DNA from: Plectosphaerella cucumerina
Taxonomy: Eukaryota > Ascomycota > Sordariomycetes > Glomerellales > Plectosphaerellaceae
DNA length: 64,000 nt
Assembly (NCBI GenBank): GCA_020746995.1
Contig: JAGPXD010000007.1
Location: forward strand, 310,001-374,000
Reading direction: 5' to 3'
The notes under the pieces were generated by a model. The model saw only the letters and a list, made by a program, of their open reading frames with translations. It did no database searches and was not told where the DNA came from. Made by a program: the position numbers and the translations under genes. Positions 46,869-56,941 of the stretch are shown in pieces (within the stretch, counting starts at the first letter, position 1; the number at the start of each line of letters is the position of its first letter).

Positions 46869-47587
46869 GGTGTTGCATGAGATTGTCGGTGTTGGATGTT
46901 GGGCGTGACCTTGGCCTTTGCCATTTCCCCGCGCAGGATATCTGCGTCATTTCAGCGGGCGCATTTTGTCAGGAGGATGCTTCCCGCCCCAAAGTTTGAG
47001 ATATTCACGAGGTTCAGTGGCATTTGGAGCATAGCATAATGAAGAAAGCCGCTTTACGTTCAAACAAGCGCAGACAAGCTTCTTGTCGTTGGCATAAGCG
47101 ACCTGGGGGCGTTGAGCCGCACCCGTCATCACCGAAGGATCAGGTCGCTAGGACGCTTTCAGAGGATTTCCGCGCTGGTGTCACGTGCAGGGATCCTCCG
47201 GCTTTTGGATACGAGTTTGGGGTTGTCCGCCGAGCTGGATGGAGACAGACTTTGCAGGCGGCGGCGGCTTGTACCGATCGCGATTTGGTTGCCGAAGTTC
47301 CGATGGAGCGAAAGTTTCGTGGTAAGCATCAAAACTAGAGCGAGATGGCGTTCCAAGCTTGCGTGCTTCTCGGATCTGGTGATGGTGTACTGGCGACGGT
47401 GCACCGATCTCACCGACTCACGTTACCACTCACCGAAGAGGAAAAGTTTCTCACCGACACACCGACCTCACCGGCCCCTGATTAGAAGACATCAAATCCA
47501 AACCCTCGACTACAATCAATCAACGCTTTCTATCCATTCAATAGTCTATCATCCAATCCATACTCATACATCAGGTTCCAAGGCAGA
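46869..47587. other. intergenic, convergent 3' ends
   Basis: About 720 bp between the PAP2 gene and the receptor gene. Holds the CACCGA cluster listed separately. Confidence 0.5.
47402..47474. repeat. cluster of five CACCGA and one CACCGG hexamers
   Basis: Five CACCGA copies and one CACCGG within about 73 bp, at irregular spacing of roughly 8-25 bp. Function unknown. Confidence 0.6.
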
Positions 47588-48830
47588 CTACAGTGACGAA
47601 GAGCGCCTCGTCGAGTCCGCCCTGCTCTGTGGGTTGGCCTGGATGTTCGAGATGAGCACGGCATCATCAGCACCAAGCTTGGACCCATCATCCTCATCGT
47701 AGCTGGCACTCTTCTGGCCCTCCTGGATCTGGAACGTTCTCGTCATCATAATCTCTCCTCGCATCGTCCCGCCCTGCCCCGTCCGGCTCGCCTGCCCGTA
47801 GTAGTCGGTGCCCCTCTGCCTACGGGCGAACCACGCGCTGATGGCCGGAAGACACGTGCAGATGAGGCCGATGCCAATCTCGGCATTGCCAGAAAGGATG
47901 ACCTTGATGAAGACGATGGTAGAGTTTGACGAACTGCCCTCGGTCAGGATCATGCCGAGGCGGTAGACGCTGAAGGCTGTGGCCACGCCGCCGGCGCAGA
48001 GGATGCCGATGACGCGGAGACGCTTGCGGACAGGTAGTTGGAGAGACCATGTCAGCGGCGTGGGTGCGAGGAGAATAACGAGGTCGCTGATGACGCTGAT
48101 GATGGAGTCGGCCATGATGATGGCGCTTTCGTCGAGGCAGTTGTCGCGAGGGCCGGTCCAGTAGGTCGGAATGGGGCGGCAGACGAAGATCTTGATGAAG
48201 ATGCCCGAGCCGTAGTAGCCTACGAGCATGGCCACGAAGAGGTATAGTCCGATGCGGGTTTTCTTGTGGACGGAGCCGAAGACGCGGATGATGAGCGTTA
48301 CGAGGGCCAGTTTGACGGTCAAAGCCATTGGGGCGTAGACGATCGTGGCTGCGTAGCCGGCTTGGAAGAAGTGTTGGATGTCGTCCTTGGGGACTTCCCA
48401 GATGTCGTGGCCTCCTCCATAGTATCCAGCTGCACACATGCATTAGTATGGGCGACTGTAAAGAAGCGGAGCAACCCACCAAAGCAGGCTGTGATGCAGT
48501 ATGCTATCATGAGAATCTGTCTATGTGTGAGCTTGGCTTTGAGTGCATGTGTTGATGGCGCTTCGTACATATGCAGCAAAGGTTGTATCTGTTTGCGTCG
48601 GGTCAGCAATGCCTGGAAATGGTTCTTGGACGATATCACTAACAATCATCGAACCCAAAGGTAAGTCCATGGACCTTGATCTTGGAGTAGACTCGGAACA
48701 CAAAGAAGGCGGTGACGAAGAGGACTGTCAGGGCCTGGGTCACATAGTTCGTAGTGTTCAGAACATCCCGGGGGTTGCCGAGGTTCGGGGTGACGCCCTC
48801 AGGCGGAGCTCCAGCGCCGGGATAGTCCAT
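47588..48830 (-). CDS. PTH11-like rhodopsin-fold seven-pass membrane receptor
   Basis: Fungal integral membrane protein of the PTH11/rhodopsin-domain group, candidate GPCR of the plasma membrane; ligand unknown. Four exons: 48644-48830, 48569-48588 (20 nt), 48480-48516 (37 nt) and 47588-48429, introns of 50-55 nt, total 361 aa. The micro-exons were placed by frame and family fit: GFDDY-TTFAAY-ILMIAYCITACF-AGYYGGGHDIWEV reads continuously. Seven hydrophobic segments follow the family order, with the signature YGGGHDIW before TM3, RPIPTYW after TM4 and DLVILLAPTPLTW in TM5. There is no CFEM domain or signal peptide. The cytoplasmic tail is Ser/Asp/Gln-rich. The gene is divergent from the old yellow enzyme gene. 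Confidence 0.88.
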
Positions 48831-49923
48831 GGTCGCGACAGTCGAGTCGAGAGTAAATCGATAGGAAAGAAACAGACGAGAAGGAAAACGAACGGCCGAA
48901 GAAAGAAGTCGAGAAACCTCTACTTGTTCTAGACGCGGCCCAGCAGACTGGGGAGAGCCCGGCTCTTCTTTGTATCATGCGTCAAGCTGGGTCTCGGTGG
49001 GCAGAGCTAAGCATATGAGACATCTGATATGCCGATACGACATAACTTCTCGCAAATCTCCTCTTAAACACCCAATCCCGCCCCTCCCCCCCAGTCGCAA
49101 CACGACCTGCGCTCCGGCCACCGTCACCTCACTTTTGTCGCGGGCATGACCGCACTCGACCATCGAGAGTGGGTGGCGGAGAGACGTCCCCGCCGCGGCA
49201 GTGAACAGGGTTGGCAGCCCTCGACAGGGGCATCCAGGTCGCCTAGCGGGATGGGTGGCTCCGAGCATTCGACGATCGACAGGGGACATGAGCCAGCGCA
49301 ACCCGACTGGATCCTGCCATCATTCGCCCCCCTTGGCCTCCCCTGAAGAAAATGTCCACCGGCCCCGACAGGTGGCCCGCGGAAGGCGGGAGGGGGGCCC
49401 CCCGCGGGATAGAACCAACGGCCTCCTTTACGAGTATATGATAGCACTACCACATCCGCTCTCACTGGCCGGCTGCCGGCTTGGAGGGGCCGACGGGCTC
49501 CGCCGCCACCAACAGCACAAGATGCATGCCGAGCAGTGGCATGAGTCCAGGGGTAGACGTCAGTCTCAGAGGAGGGGCTGTCTCGTCTGCCACCGGGGAC
49601 ACCTCTGCAGCCGCCCCAGCAGGAGAAAGAAGGCCAGGCTCGGACGAGCTCAGGGACAGGGGCATGGTGTTCGTGGGGCACCGCCTGCTACATTCACGCA
49701 TGAACGCCGAGGAGAAGACGCCTTCCCCTCTCGAGCAGGTGTAGAAACGAGGGGCAATATGCTTCTGCGAGCGGTATAAGACCGGCGGTTGCTCCCAAGC
49801 GACCACCCCACGCGTGGCAGCGAAGCATGCCGAGACACTCCCGAATTCTTCAACCCCGCAAACGACCCTGACAAGAAAAGAAAGCATACCTACAGTGACG
49901 TCGACGTCGAAGAAGCAAACACA
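48831..49923. other. divergent promoter region (receptor / old yellow enzyme)
   Basis: About 1.1 kb. An in-frame stretch upstream of the old yellow enzyme ATG (from 49789) begins only with TTG and is taken as leader. Nothing else seen. Confidence 0.5.
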
Positions 49924-51212
49924 ATGGGCGAAGTGGCAAGAGACTTCCAGGTCGGCGAGGGGTCGAAGCTGTTCGAGCCGCTGGCCATCGCCAATGGCAA
50001 GATCACGCTCAAGCACCGCGTCGTGCTTGCTCCCCTGACGAGGAACCGTGGCACGCCTGCCAGTGCCGAGTCGACAGCCGAGAAACCCAACAGGGTCTGG
50101 AACCCCAATGACCTGATGGTCGAGTACTACACTCAGCGGACGACCGACGGTGGACTGCTGATCTCCGAGGGTCTTCCCCCCTCGCTCGAGGTATGAGTGC
50201 TGGTGATCCCTTCCAAAGAAAGCCTCAGCTGACCGCGAATCTCCAGGGGAACGGCATGCCCGGCGTGCCCGGAATCTTCACGGACGAGCAGGCTCAGCTG
50301 TGGAAGAAGGTCGTCGACGCCGTCCACGCCAAGGGCGGCTTCATCTACGCTCAGCTCTGGCATTCTGGCCGCGCAAATATCCCACATCTCACCGGAAGCC
50401 CGATCGTCGCCCCCTCGGCCATCCCCTGGGACGACCCAGAGGAGAAGTTCATGTACCCGCCGCCGCACACAACTGAACAGGTCAAGATGGTTGACCACCC
50501 GCCCATTGAGCTGTCCGTCGACCACATCCAGCGCACAATCCGCGACTACTGCGACGCAGCGAGGCGCGCCATGGACGTCGGCTTCGATGGCGTCGAGCTG
50601 CACGGTGGCAACGGCTACCTGCCCGAGCAGTTCCTTAGCAGCAACATCAACAAGCGCACCGACGCGTACGGCGGCTCGCCTGAGAAGCGGTGCCGCTTCG
50701 TCATCGAGCTGATGGAGGCTCTGTCGGCAACAGTGGGGGGCGAGAACCTCGCCATTCGCCTCACGCCCTTTGGCCTCTTCAACCAGGCGCGCGGGGAGCA
50801 GCGCCTCGAGACATGGGGTTACCTGTGCGAAGAGCTTAAGAAGAGGCACCCGGCGCTGTCGTACGTGAGCTTCGTCGAGCCGCGCTACGAGCAGATCTTC
50901 AGCGAATCCGAAAAGGTGAAGTTCCTCGACTCGTGGGGGCTCAAGACGGTCGACCTGTCAAAGTTCCGCGCCATCTGGGGTACCACGCCGTTCCTGTCGG
51001 CCGGCGGTTTCGACGACCGCAACAGCTGGGGCGTCGTGGAGAGCGGAAAGTACGATGCCATCGCGTACGGCCGCTGGTTCATCAGCAACCCGGACCTTGT
51101 CGACAGGCTTCGCAAGGGTCTGCCGCTGGCGCCGTACGACCGATCAAGGTTCTACGGCCCGTTCGAGGATTCCGTTCCGGGGTACACCGATTACCCTGTG
51201 CACCAGGGGTGA
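49924..51212 (+). CDS. NADH:flavin oxidoreductase / old yellow enzyme family
   Basis: FMN-dependent TIM-barrel ene-reductase; in fungi such enzymes reduce activated alkenes in stress response or secondary metabolism. Two exons, 49924-50190 and 50247-51212 (56-nt intron GTATGA...CTCCAG, phase 0), give 410 aa, the usual length. Motifs: LKHRVVLAPLTRNR (FMN phosphate loop region), EYYTQRTTDGGLLISEG, FIYAQLWHSGRAN, FDGVELHGGNGYLPEQFLSS (the His-x-x-Asn substrate pair), TDAYGGSPEKRCRF and DAIAYGRWFISNPDL. The start is the first ATG in frame. No biosynthetic cluster surrounds it, so a stand-alone detoxifying role is more likely than a pathway role (inference). Confidence 0.94.
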
Positions 51213-52514
51213 AGGAGCTGAGCATGAGGCGAGTGAAGCTTTGAATGAATCGAGATGAATGATTATGACTGGTGTTTTCGGAGGAGATTGTCCACTTCCG
51301 TTGTGACTGCCCACCTGTTTCGTCCGGCTGGGCCCCCTCGAGAATGAGTCGGGTCGATCTCTGTGAATCCCCTCTCTGGGGTGCCTGTCGTGATGGGTCG
51401 CTGATGTGTGCCGTGTCCCCGCTGGCAGGGAAGAAAAAAAAGCAGGACCAGGGGCCCTGGACAGGGGCTCGTTGTTTCAATATCACCTGCAGCAAAGCAT
51501 CGTCGAGGACACGGCTGTTCTTTACGGCCTTGGACTCCGAAACGGGGCCCTCAGTGGAGATGTCCAAGAATACTTCTTGACCGAATCGAACGATTCTTTG
51601 TGGCTCCTTACTCCGCCTCGGCCGCGCTTTGTTCCGCGGGCCGCATGTGAATTAACTTCTGACAGGCACCAACAAGGCAAAGTGACGTGTCGAATGGACG
51701 GCGCGGACCCCGGCAGAGTGGCAGAGTGGCAGGATTCGGAGGCGTTGGAAGATGCATCTCGGCTACTCAGGGGGTGAAATTGTCGCTTCGAACGTTGGGC
51801 AGAATCGCTGTCCACTGACGGCTTCACTGGTGCAGCGGTGCTTCAGTGGCTGCTGCGGGCGGCTTCAGGGATCATAGAAGGGGAAATGGACGCGAATCCA
51901 CGCCGAGGGCCCGAGATCTGCGATGCTTGGCGGAGCTCTTTAGCCGCCAGTGCCCTACTCAAAGACTGTTGCAGTAGAGATGGGGACTGGCGTGACATCG
52001 CCCTTATGCAGGCAATGGTGCGATGTTGCCTCTTCCGGCGTCTCAGGGGATGGAGTATTTCTCTCTCCAAGCCAAGGGATGCATGCATGCACTCAACGTG
52101 GAGGCGAGCTGCTGCGCTGCAGATGTGGCTTGGTCATTAATAGTCGAGGCAGAAGAGGAGTCTCGTCGTTGGAGGGTCGGTTGGATCTCGGTACGCAGAT
52201 CCTGCAGGTGTCCCGGGGTTGAAATATTGCGGCGCACCCCGCGGTCTGCAACGGCACCTGTTGGAGAATGCACGCAGGACCCGGGGGCGGGAGGTTGTAT
52301 CGGACCCTGAGCCGTCAGACCGTTTATTGAGGGGTGATACTTGCTTCTGTTGCAAGATTGCAGTTGGGAAGATGCTTGCAATAAAACCCAATTTCCTGTT
52401 GGAGCCTGGGATCTGCGGCAACTGCCAAAAACAGAGGCCATTCCGAAGCGAAGCCTCAATGCTCTCAATGAAGATCTGCGGCCACGTCGGAGGTTTTGGT
52501 CCAGTTAGCCAATC
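51213..52514. other. intergenic, convergent 3' ends
   Basis: About 1.3 kb between the old yellow enzyme and the DUF1254 gene. No supported ORF; nothing else seen. Confidence 0.5.
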
Positions 52515-54230
52515 TCAAAGATCCAGGATGTACTCTTCTCCAGACGACCCAGCCAGCAAGCCAAATACTCGGCGGATCTGCGCCCATGCCTGATCCCAGA
52601 GAGTCGCCTCTATCGGCTCAGTATCTTCCCGAAGTGCCTGAACGAACGTGACGGTAGGATACTCGTAGGTACCATCGAGCATCTCTTCCCGAGCCCCGTA
52701 GAGACGAACTGCCATCGATCAGCTCTGGTCAAGGTAACGGTTCGACCAATACTTACGGTGCATGGTGAACTTGCCGCCGTCCCGGGGGCCTGGAACCCAG
52801 CTGTCAAATCGTCAGCACCCAATCTGCATACATCATTCCGAAACAACGCCGGTATGTCATACTTATCCGTCCAGTTCTTCGGGGGGCTGTTGCCACCCGG
52901 CTGGATCAGGACTTGAAACGGCACATCAGTCCCACTGCCGTCCCTCACCAGCGATCCATCAGGGTAGGTCAGGTTATCTCGCGAGCTGAGCGCATATCTC
53001 CGCAGATCGTTCTCGATAAGATACGAGTCCTCGCCGTAGAGCGTGATGCTCCAGAACCCAGTGTCGACGAGGAAAGGCTTGTCTTTGAACGTCAAGAGCA
53101 CTGCCTCGTCTCGGCCGACCTCAAGCTCCCAAGCGCCATCGGGCGCCGTGTAGGACGGATAGATGGCTTGATCAGCAGTGAGCATGAGGTACCCGTCCAT
53201 CGCAATCTTTTGTCGGACATTGTAGAAGGACCCGAAGTCGCCTGAGACATCGGGCGCCGTTAGTGTCCAGTTGCTCCCCAGATACTGCCGGAAACCGGCC
53301 TGGTTGAGGCTCGCCCTGGCGGTCAGATTCGCCAACGCCGCGGCGCCCTCAAGGCTCGTCCCATCTGGCTGCGTGAATGAGCCATTCGAGAGGCCTGCGC
53401 GGACGAGCATGGTGTCGATCCAAGCTGCATCTTGCGCGATACGAGGGGGGCTGATGGGGTGGAAGAAGGCGAGGAGTTCGAGGGTGGCCGAGGCGAGTGT
53501 GGTGCCCTTCTGCTCGGGGTTGAACCGGGGGTCGCTGAAGAGAGCAAGATCGAGCTTCGGTGGAGCTTTCTCCGGGAATGAGGTTCGTTGCGCAAGCTGA
53601 ATGTCAATCGCGTCCTGGAATGCATGAACTGTCGTGTAGGTCTCGTCCGACTGATAGACTGCTGTGCGGACGAGAAGCAGGCCATGGGGCGTGGGAGAGT
53701 TGACTTGGCCCAAGAACCCCTCGGTCGCCTCGGCGCTCACTCCAAAGTCCATGGCATCTTGCCTGACGCGATAGCTTCCGGCAGAGTACGCGTCCAGACT
53801 GCCGATATTGGCAAAGTTGTTGCCATAGCTGATTGCGACGTCGTCAACCCTTGCGCATGTCCGATTACACCGTCGACCAGACTCACATGTCATAGAAAGA
53901 GAACAGCCAAAGCCTGTCCTCCAACTCTGGAAACGTGATGTTCAGATCATGGTGTGAAACGTCATAGAACATGGACGAGTAGAGCGTGTCGACGTTGGGC
54001 CGCACCACGGCGCGGAAGTCCGAGTCGGCGAGGGCTCGGTTGTGGTGAAGAACATTCTCGCTTCCTCCCGTCTTCCTGACGAACTGACCGTAGGCCGTGA
54101 GCGGGAAACCATACTGATAGGCGAATGTCAAGGCATTCTGGGCGGAGCCTTCCAAAGTAGCATCGACTGACTCTCCACGAACCAGTGCCAGCAGGGGAAG
54201 CAGTGATAGGAGAGATTTGATCGACGACAT
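52515..54230 (-). CDS. secreted DUF1254/DUF1214 domain protein
   Basis: Extracellular protein of a family shared with bacteria; biochemical role unknown. Four exons: 53887-54230, 52863-53828, 52757-52800 and 52515-52708, with introns of 58, 62 and 48 nt, total 515 aa. A signal peptide covers about residues 1-18. DUF1254 part: AYQYGFPLTAYGQFVRKTGG, VVRPNVDTLYSSMFYD and LFSFYD-IYGNNFANIGS across intron 1. DUF1214 part: YNVRQKIAMDGYLML, VDTGFWSITLYGEDSYL and NNW-type join NWTD-NWVPGPRDGGKFTMH-LRLYGARE across introns 2 and 3. The end is QIRRVFGLLAGSSGEEYILDL. Reading through intron 2 would replace the conserved WVPGP segment, which supports the splice. Confidence 0.88.
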
Positions 54231-54812
54231 TGCGGTGCTGAAAGCCAGATCAGCTACCAGATTCACCGATGCCGCGCTTCGTTGTCTGTCACAACTCACC
54301 TCAGTCTGGAAATCTACCGTGTCGATGTGAGGTAATATGCAAGCCAGTTGTTGTTGTCAGCCGAGATGTCGGCTCCGGTCTCGGGTGTGAAGGATCAATG
54401 ATGTGTCGAGGGACCCATTTCGACGGCACTATCTCGATGGCGTGCTCGTCAATCCAGCTCCATTTGGGCCGACATCTCTCGAATGGGACGTAGGAGCTTC
54501 GACGAGATTGGCAATCTCACCCGACTGCAGTGTATCACCTGAAGATGATACGGGCGTATTTTGATATACCTCAATTGATGAGGTCGCTGGGAGGTTTTGA
54601 AGTGACGGGGAGGAAACGATGATCGATTAGTCAGCGACCATCTCTTGCTTTCTGGCGGGTGGGTCTTCCTTCACAGCTTCCTCCTGAACCTCCGCCAGAC
54701 ACCACAGATTCGCCGAGTCTCTGCACCTGATATCTCTCCACCCTCCCCTCGAGCCTCACTCATCATCTGCGAGTACCACACAGCAACAGATTCTCTCACG
54801 AGTAGAGAAATC
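54231..54812. other. divergent promoter region (DUF1254 / F-box protein)
   Basis: About 580 bp. The frame of the F-box gene stays open back to 54645 but starts there only with TTG. Nothing else seen. Confidence 0.5.
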
Positions 54813-56246
54813 ATGGGGCTCCTCGAACTTCCCTCCGAGCTGCTGATGGCCATCACGCAGTGGCTTCCGTCGCCGGCCACGTTCGTCATGGTTCACCCAG
54901 CTCTCCGGGAAGCCGCCGCAGACCGCCTCTATTCAGACATTACTTTCACCTGGTCTCGAGACGATCCCACCCCTCGAATCAGGTTGCTGCTTCGAACACT
55001 CCTTGAACGGCCGGAACTTCGCCAATACGTTCGGACCCTCAATCTGAAATGCGATCGCCTTGTGTTACCTGTGACCACGGGTGAGCAGCCAGAGGCTTTC
55101 CAGCTGGAAGACACTGGGCTCGATATTGCAGAGGAGCAGCTGGTGGCCGAGATACAGTCGCTTGGCTTCACGAAGCATGAACTTGCCTCGGGGTGGGCGA
55201 GCAAGATTCGCCTGGGCAACTCGGATGCCGTCCTGGCGCTCCTTGTTGCATTGACGCCCAACATCAGGCGACTCTCTCTCTCTCCCAAATGGACTGTCGA
55301 CCTCACCTACCTCGGTATCGTTTTCAAAACGGCCCTTTGTCCGAGCCATCTGACAGTGGGGGCATCCAAGCTACCAACATACCAAGACTTGACCTTCGTC
55401 TCATTGACCCCTTTATTCCTCGAGGAGCACCTCTTTGATGCTCCAGAGGAAGACAACATTCTCGCCCTGTTCTATCTTCCCGGCGTGGAGGAACTCGGCA
55501 TTCCCATCGCCAGTCGGTCGAAGATGAACTGGCCATACGAGCGCCCTCCGAAGCCGACTTCGCTGCGATCACTCGAGATCCACAGGCTCCGCGAACAATT
55601 CCTGGGACCGGTGCTGTCCGTCTGCTCGAACCTGCAGAGCCTGCACTACAGGTGGCTTCTGCACAACGGTGTGGACCAGCCACACAGCGAAACACCCCTG
55701 GATCTGACGGAGATGGCCTCGAATATTGCCAGTCACTGCAGCTGCACGCTCACGACCCTTCGGATCGATGCAGCGACGCAACTCTCCCCCGGCTACTGTG
55801 ATGATCCGCCGCTGAAATTCTCCGGTTCTCTGGCGCCTCTGAAGGAACTGACGGCGCTCGAAAAGCTGGGCCTTCCTTGGCCCTTTGTATGCGGCACTGT
55901 AGACTCGCCATTCGATGGAAACATCCGAAACGTCGCCCCAGGAAGTCTCCGTTACATACAGCTCGCACGTCAACTCGTCCGATACGAAGAATTCTGGTGG
56001 ACGCCTGCCGAACTTCTCGGCCTTGTCGCGGCCGAGATAGACGCTGAGCTTCTACAGGCAGTTCCGAGACTGGAGGGGATTCGCACATCACTTGCTCGCA
56101 CGATGAGAGGAGTCAAGGTTGATGGCGAGGTTCTGCAGGAGATGGACCGACTGCGTGCCAGTCAGCTCCAAGTCAGCGTTGATGAGCTGGACTGTTCTGT
56201 CTACATATTCACGCGACCAGATAGCCAAGTCCGTCACCACATATGA
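54813..56246 (+). CDS. F-box-like, leucine-rich protein
   Basis: Putative substrate adaptor of an SCF ubiquitin ligase; target unknown. A single exon from the first in-frame ATG gives 477 aa. The N-terminal about 45 residues form an F-box-like helix bundle (LLELPSELLMAITQWLPSPA ... HPALREAAADRLYSDI). The rest is a string of degenerate leucine-rich segments typical of fungal F-box proteins: LRQYVRTLNLKC, LTPNIRRLSLSP, PTSLRSLEIHRL, CSNLQSLHYRW, CSCTLTTLRID and ALEKLGLPWPF. It sits divergent from the DUF1254 gene and upstream of the HET-domain gene in the same direction. The F-box match is weak, so a plain leucine-rich protein remains possible. Confidence 0.7.
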   Translation: MGLLELPSELLMAITQWLPSPATFVMVHPALREAAADRLYSDITFTWSRDDPTPRIRLLLRTLLERPELRQYVRTLNLKCDRLVLPVTTGEQPEAFQLEDTGLDIAEEQLVAEIQSLGFTKHELASGWASKIRLGNSDAVLALLVALTPNIRRLSLSPKWTVDLTYLGIVFKTALCPSHLTVGASKLPTYQDLTFVSLTPLFLEEHLFDAPEEDNILALFYLPGVEELGIPIASRSKMNWPYERPPKPTSLRSLEIHRLREQFLGPVLSVCSNLQSLHYRWLLHNGVDQPHSETPLDLTEMASNIASHCSCTLTTLRIDAATQLSPGYCDDPPLKFSGSLAPLKELTALEKLGLPWPFVCGTVDSPFDGNIRNVAPGSLRYIQLARQLVRYEEFWWTPAELLGLVAAEIDAELLQAVPRLEGIRTSLARTMRGVKVDGEVLQEMDRLRASQLQVSVDELDCSVYIFTRPDSQVRHHI

Positions 56247-56941
56247 TCGAGAGCTCACACCCTCTAGGCTGAAGCCAGTCTCCTGGATCAAAGGACAAAG
56301 TTCTTCCTGCAGGAATGGATCTAATCAACGCCGTCTAGACCTCCAGCGATCTCGTTCGGATCATACGGCGCTGTTTTGCGGTCGCCGAGAACGACGGCTC
56401 CCGAGAACGACGGCTCCGACTTCAGGCACGGTGACGCCCGCCCCTGCTAGGTACTCGTTATTTTGTCACCCGCCTGGTACCTACATACCTTAACTTGAGT
56501 ACAGGGAAGGGCGTTCACCCCAGGTGTTATTCATCGATTTGTCTGGTGTCGTTCCGGTCGGATGCGCTTCTCATTGGTCAACCCATGGGATCGGTGATGT
56601 TAGCACCCCCTGTCTTGAAATCTCCATCCCCTACAACCCCGAACCGCTTCCCGAGATGTCATCACTTTGACTTCTCGTTCGACTTAGAGTCCCTACGAGA
56701 ATTGACATGCGCAATGAACCTCTGCTTCGGCACTTTTCACTTGAGCCTGGTTCTTGTGCGACTTCGGAACTTGGGACAACACATGCCCGTGACATGCATG
56801 AGGGTGGAGTGCAAAGACGATGCTGATGCTGGATTGGCTGAACCTGAATGTGAGGTGGCGTCAGATGGACATCGGCGAAGATGGTATCACGGCTTTCCCC
56901 TCATTGATTTGAAAGTTCACACCTCAAACGTCATTGCAACG
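56247..56941. other. intergenic / leader of the HET gene
   Basis: About 700 bp. The HET frame is open from 56495, but the upstream translation has no family resemblance and is taken as leader. Confidence 0.5.
56385..56416 (+). repeat. 16-bp perfect tandem duplication
   Basis: CCGAGAACGACGGCTC occurs twice in direct succession, a recent local duplication. Confidence 0.9.

Noticed and set aside
56495..56941. 149-codon N-terminal extension of the HET protein
   Set aside because: No family resemblance; the HET family normally starts at the MRLV-type Met at 56942.
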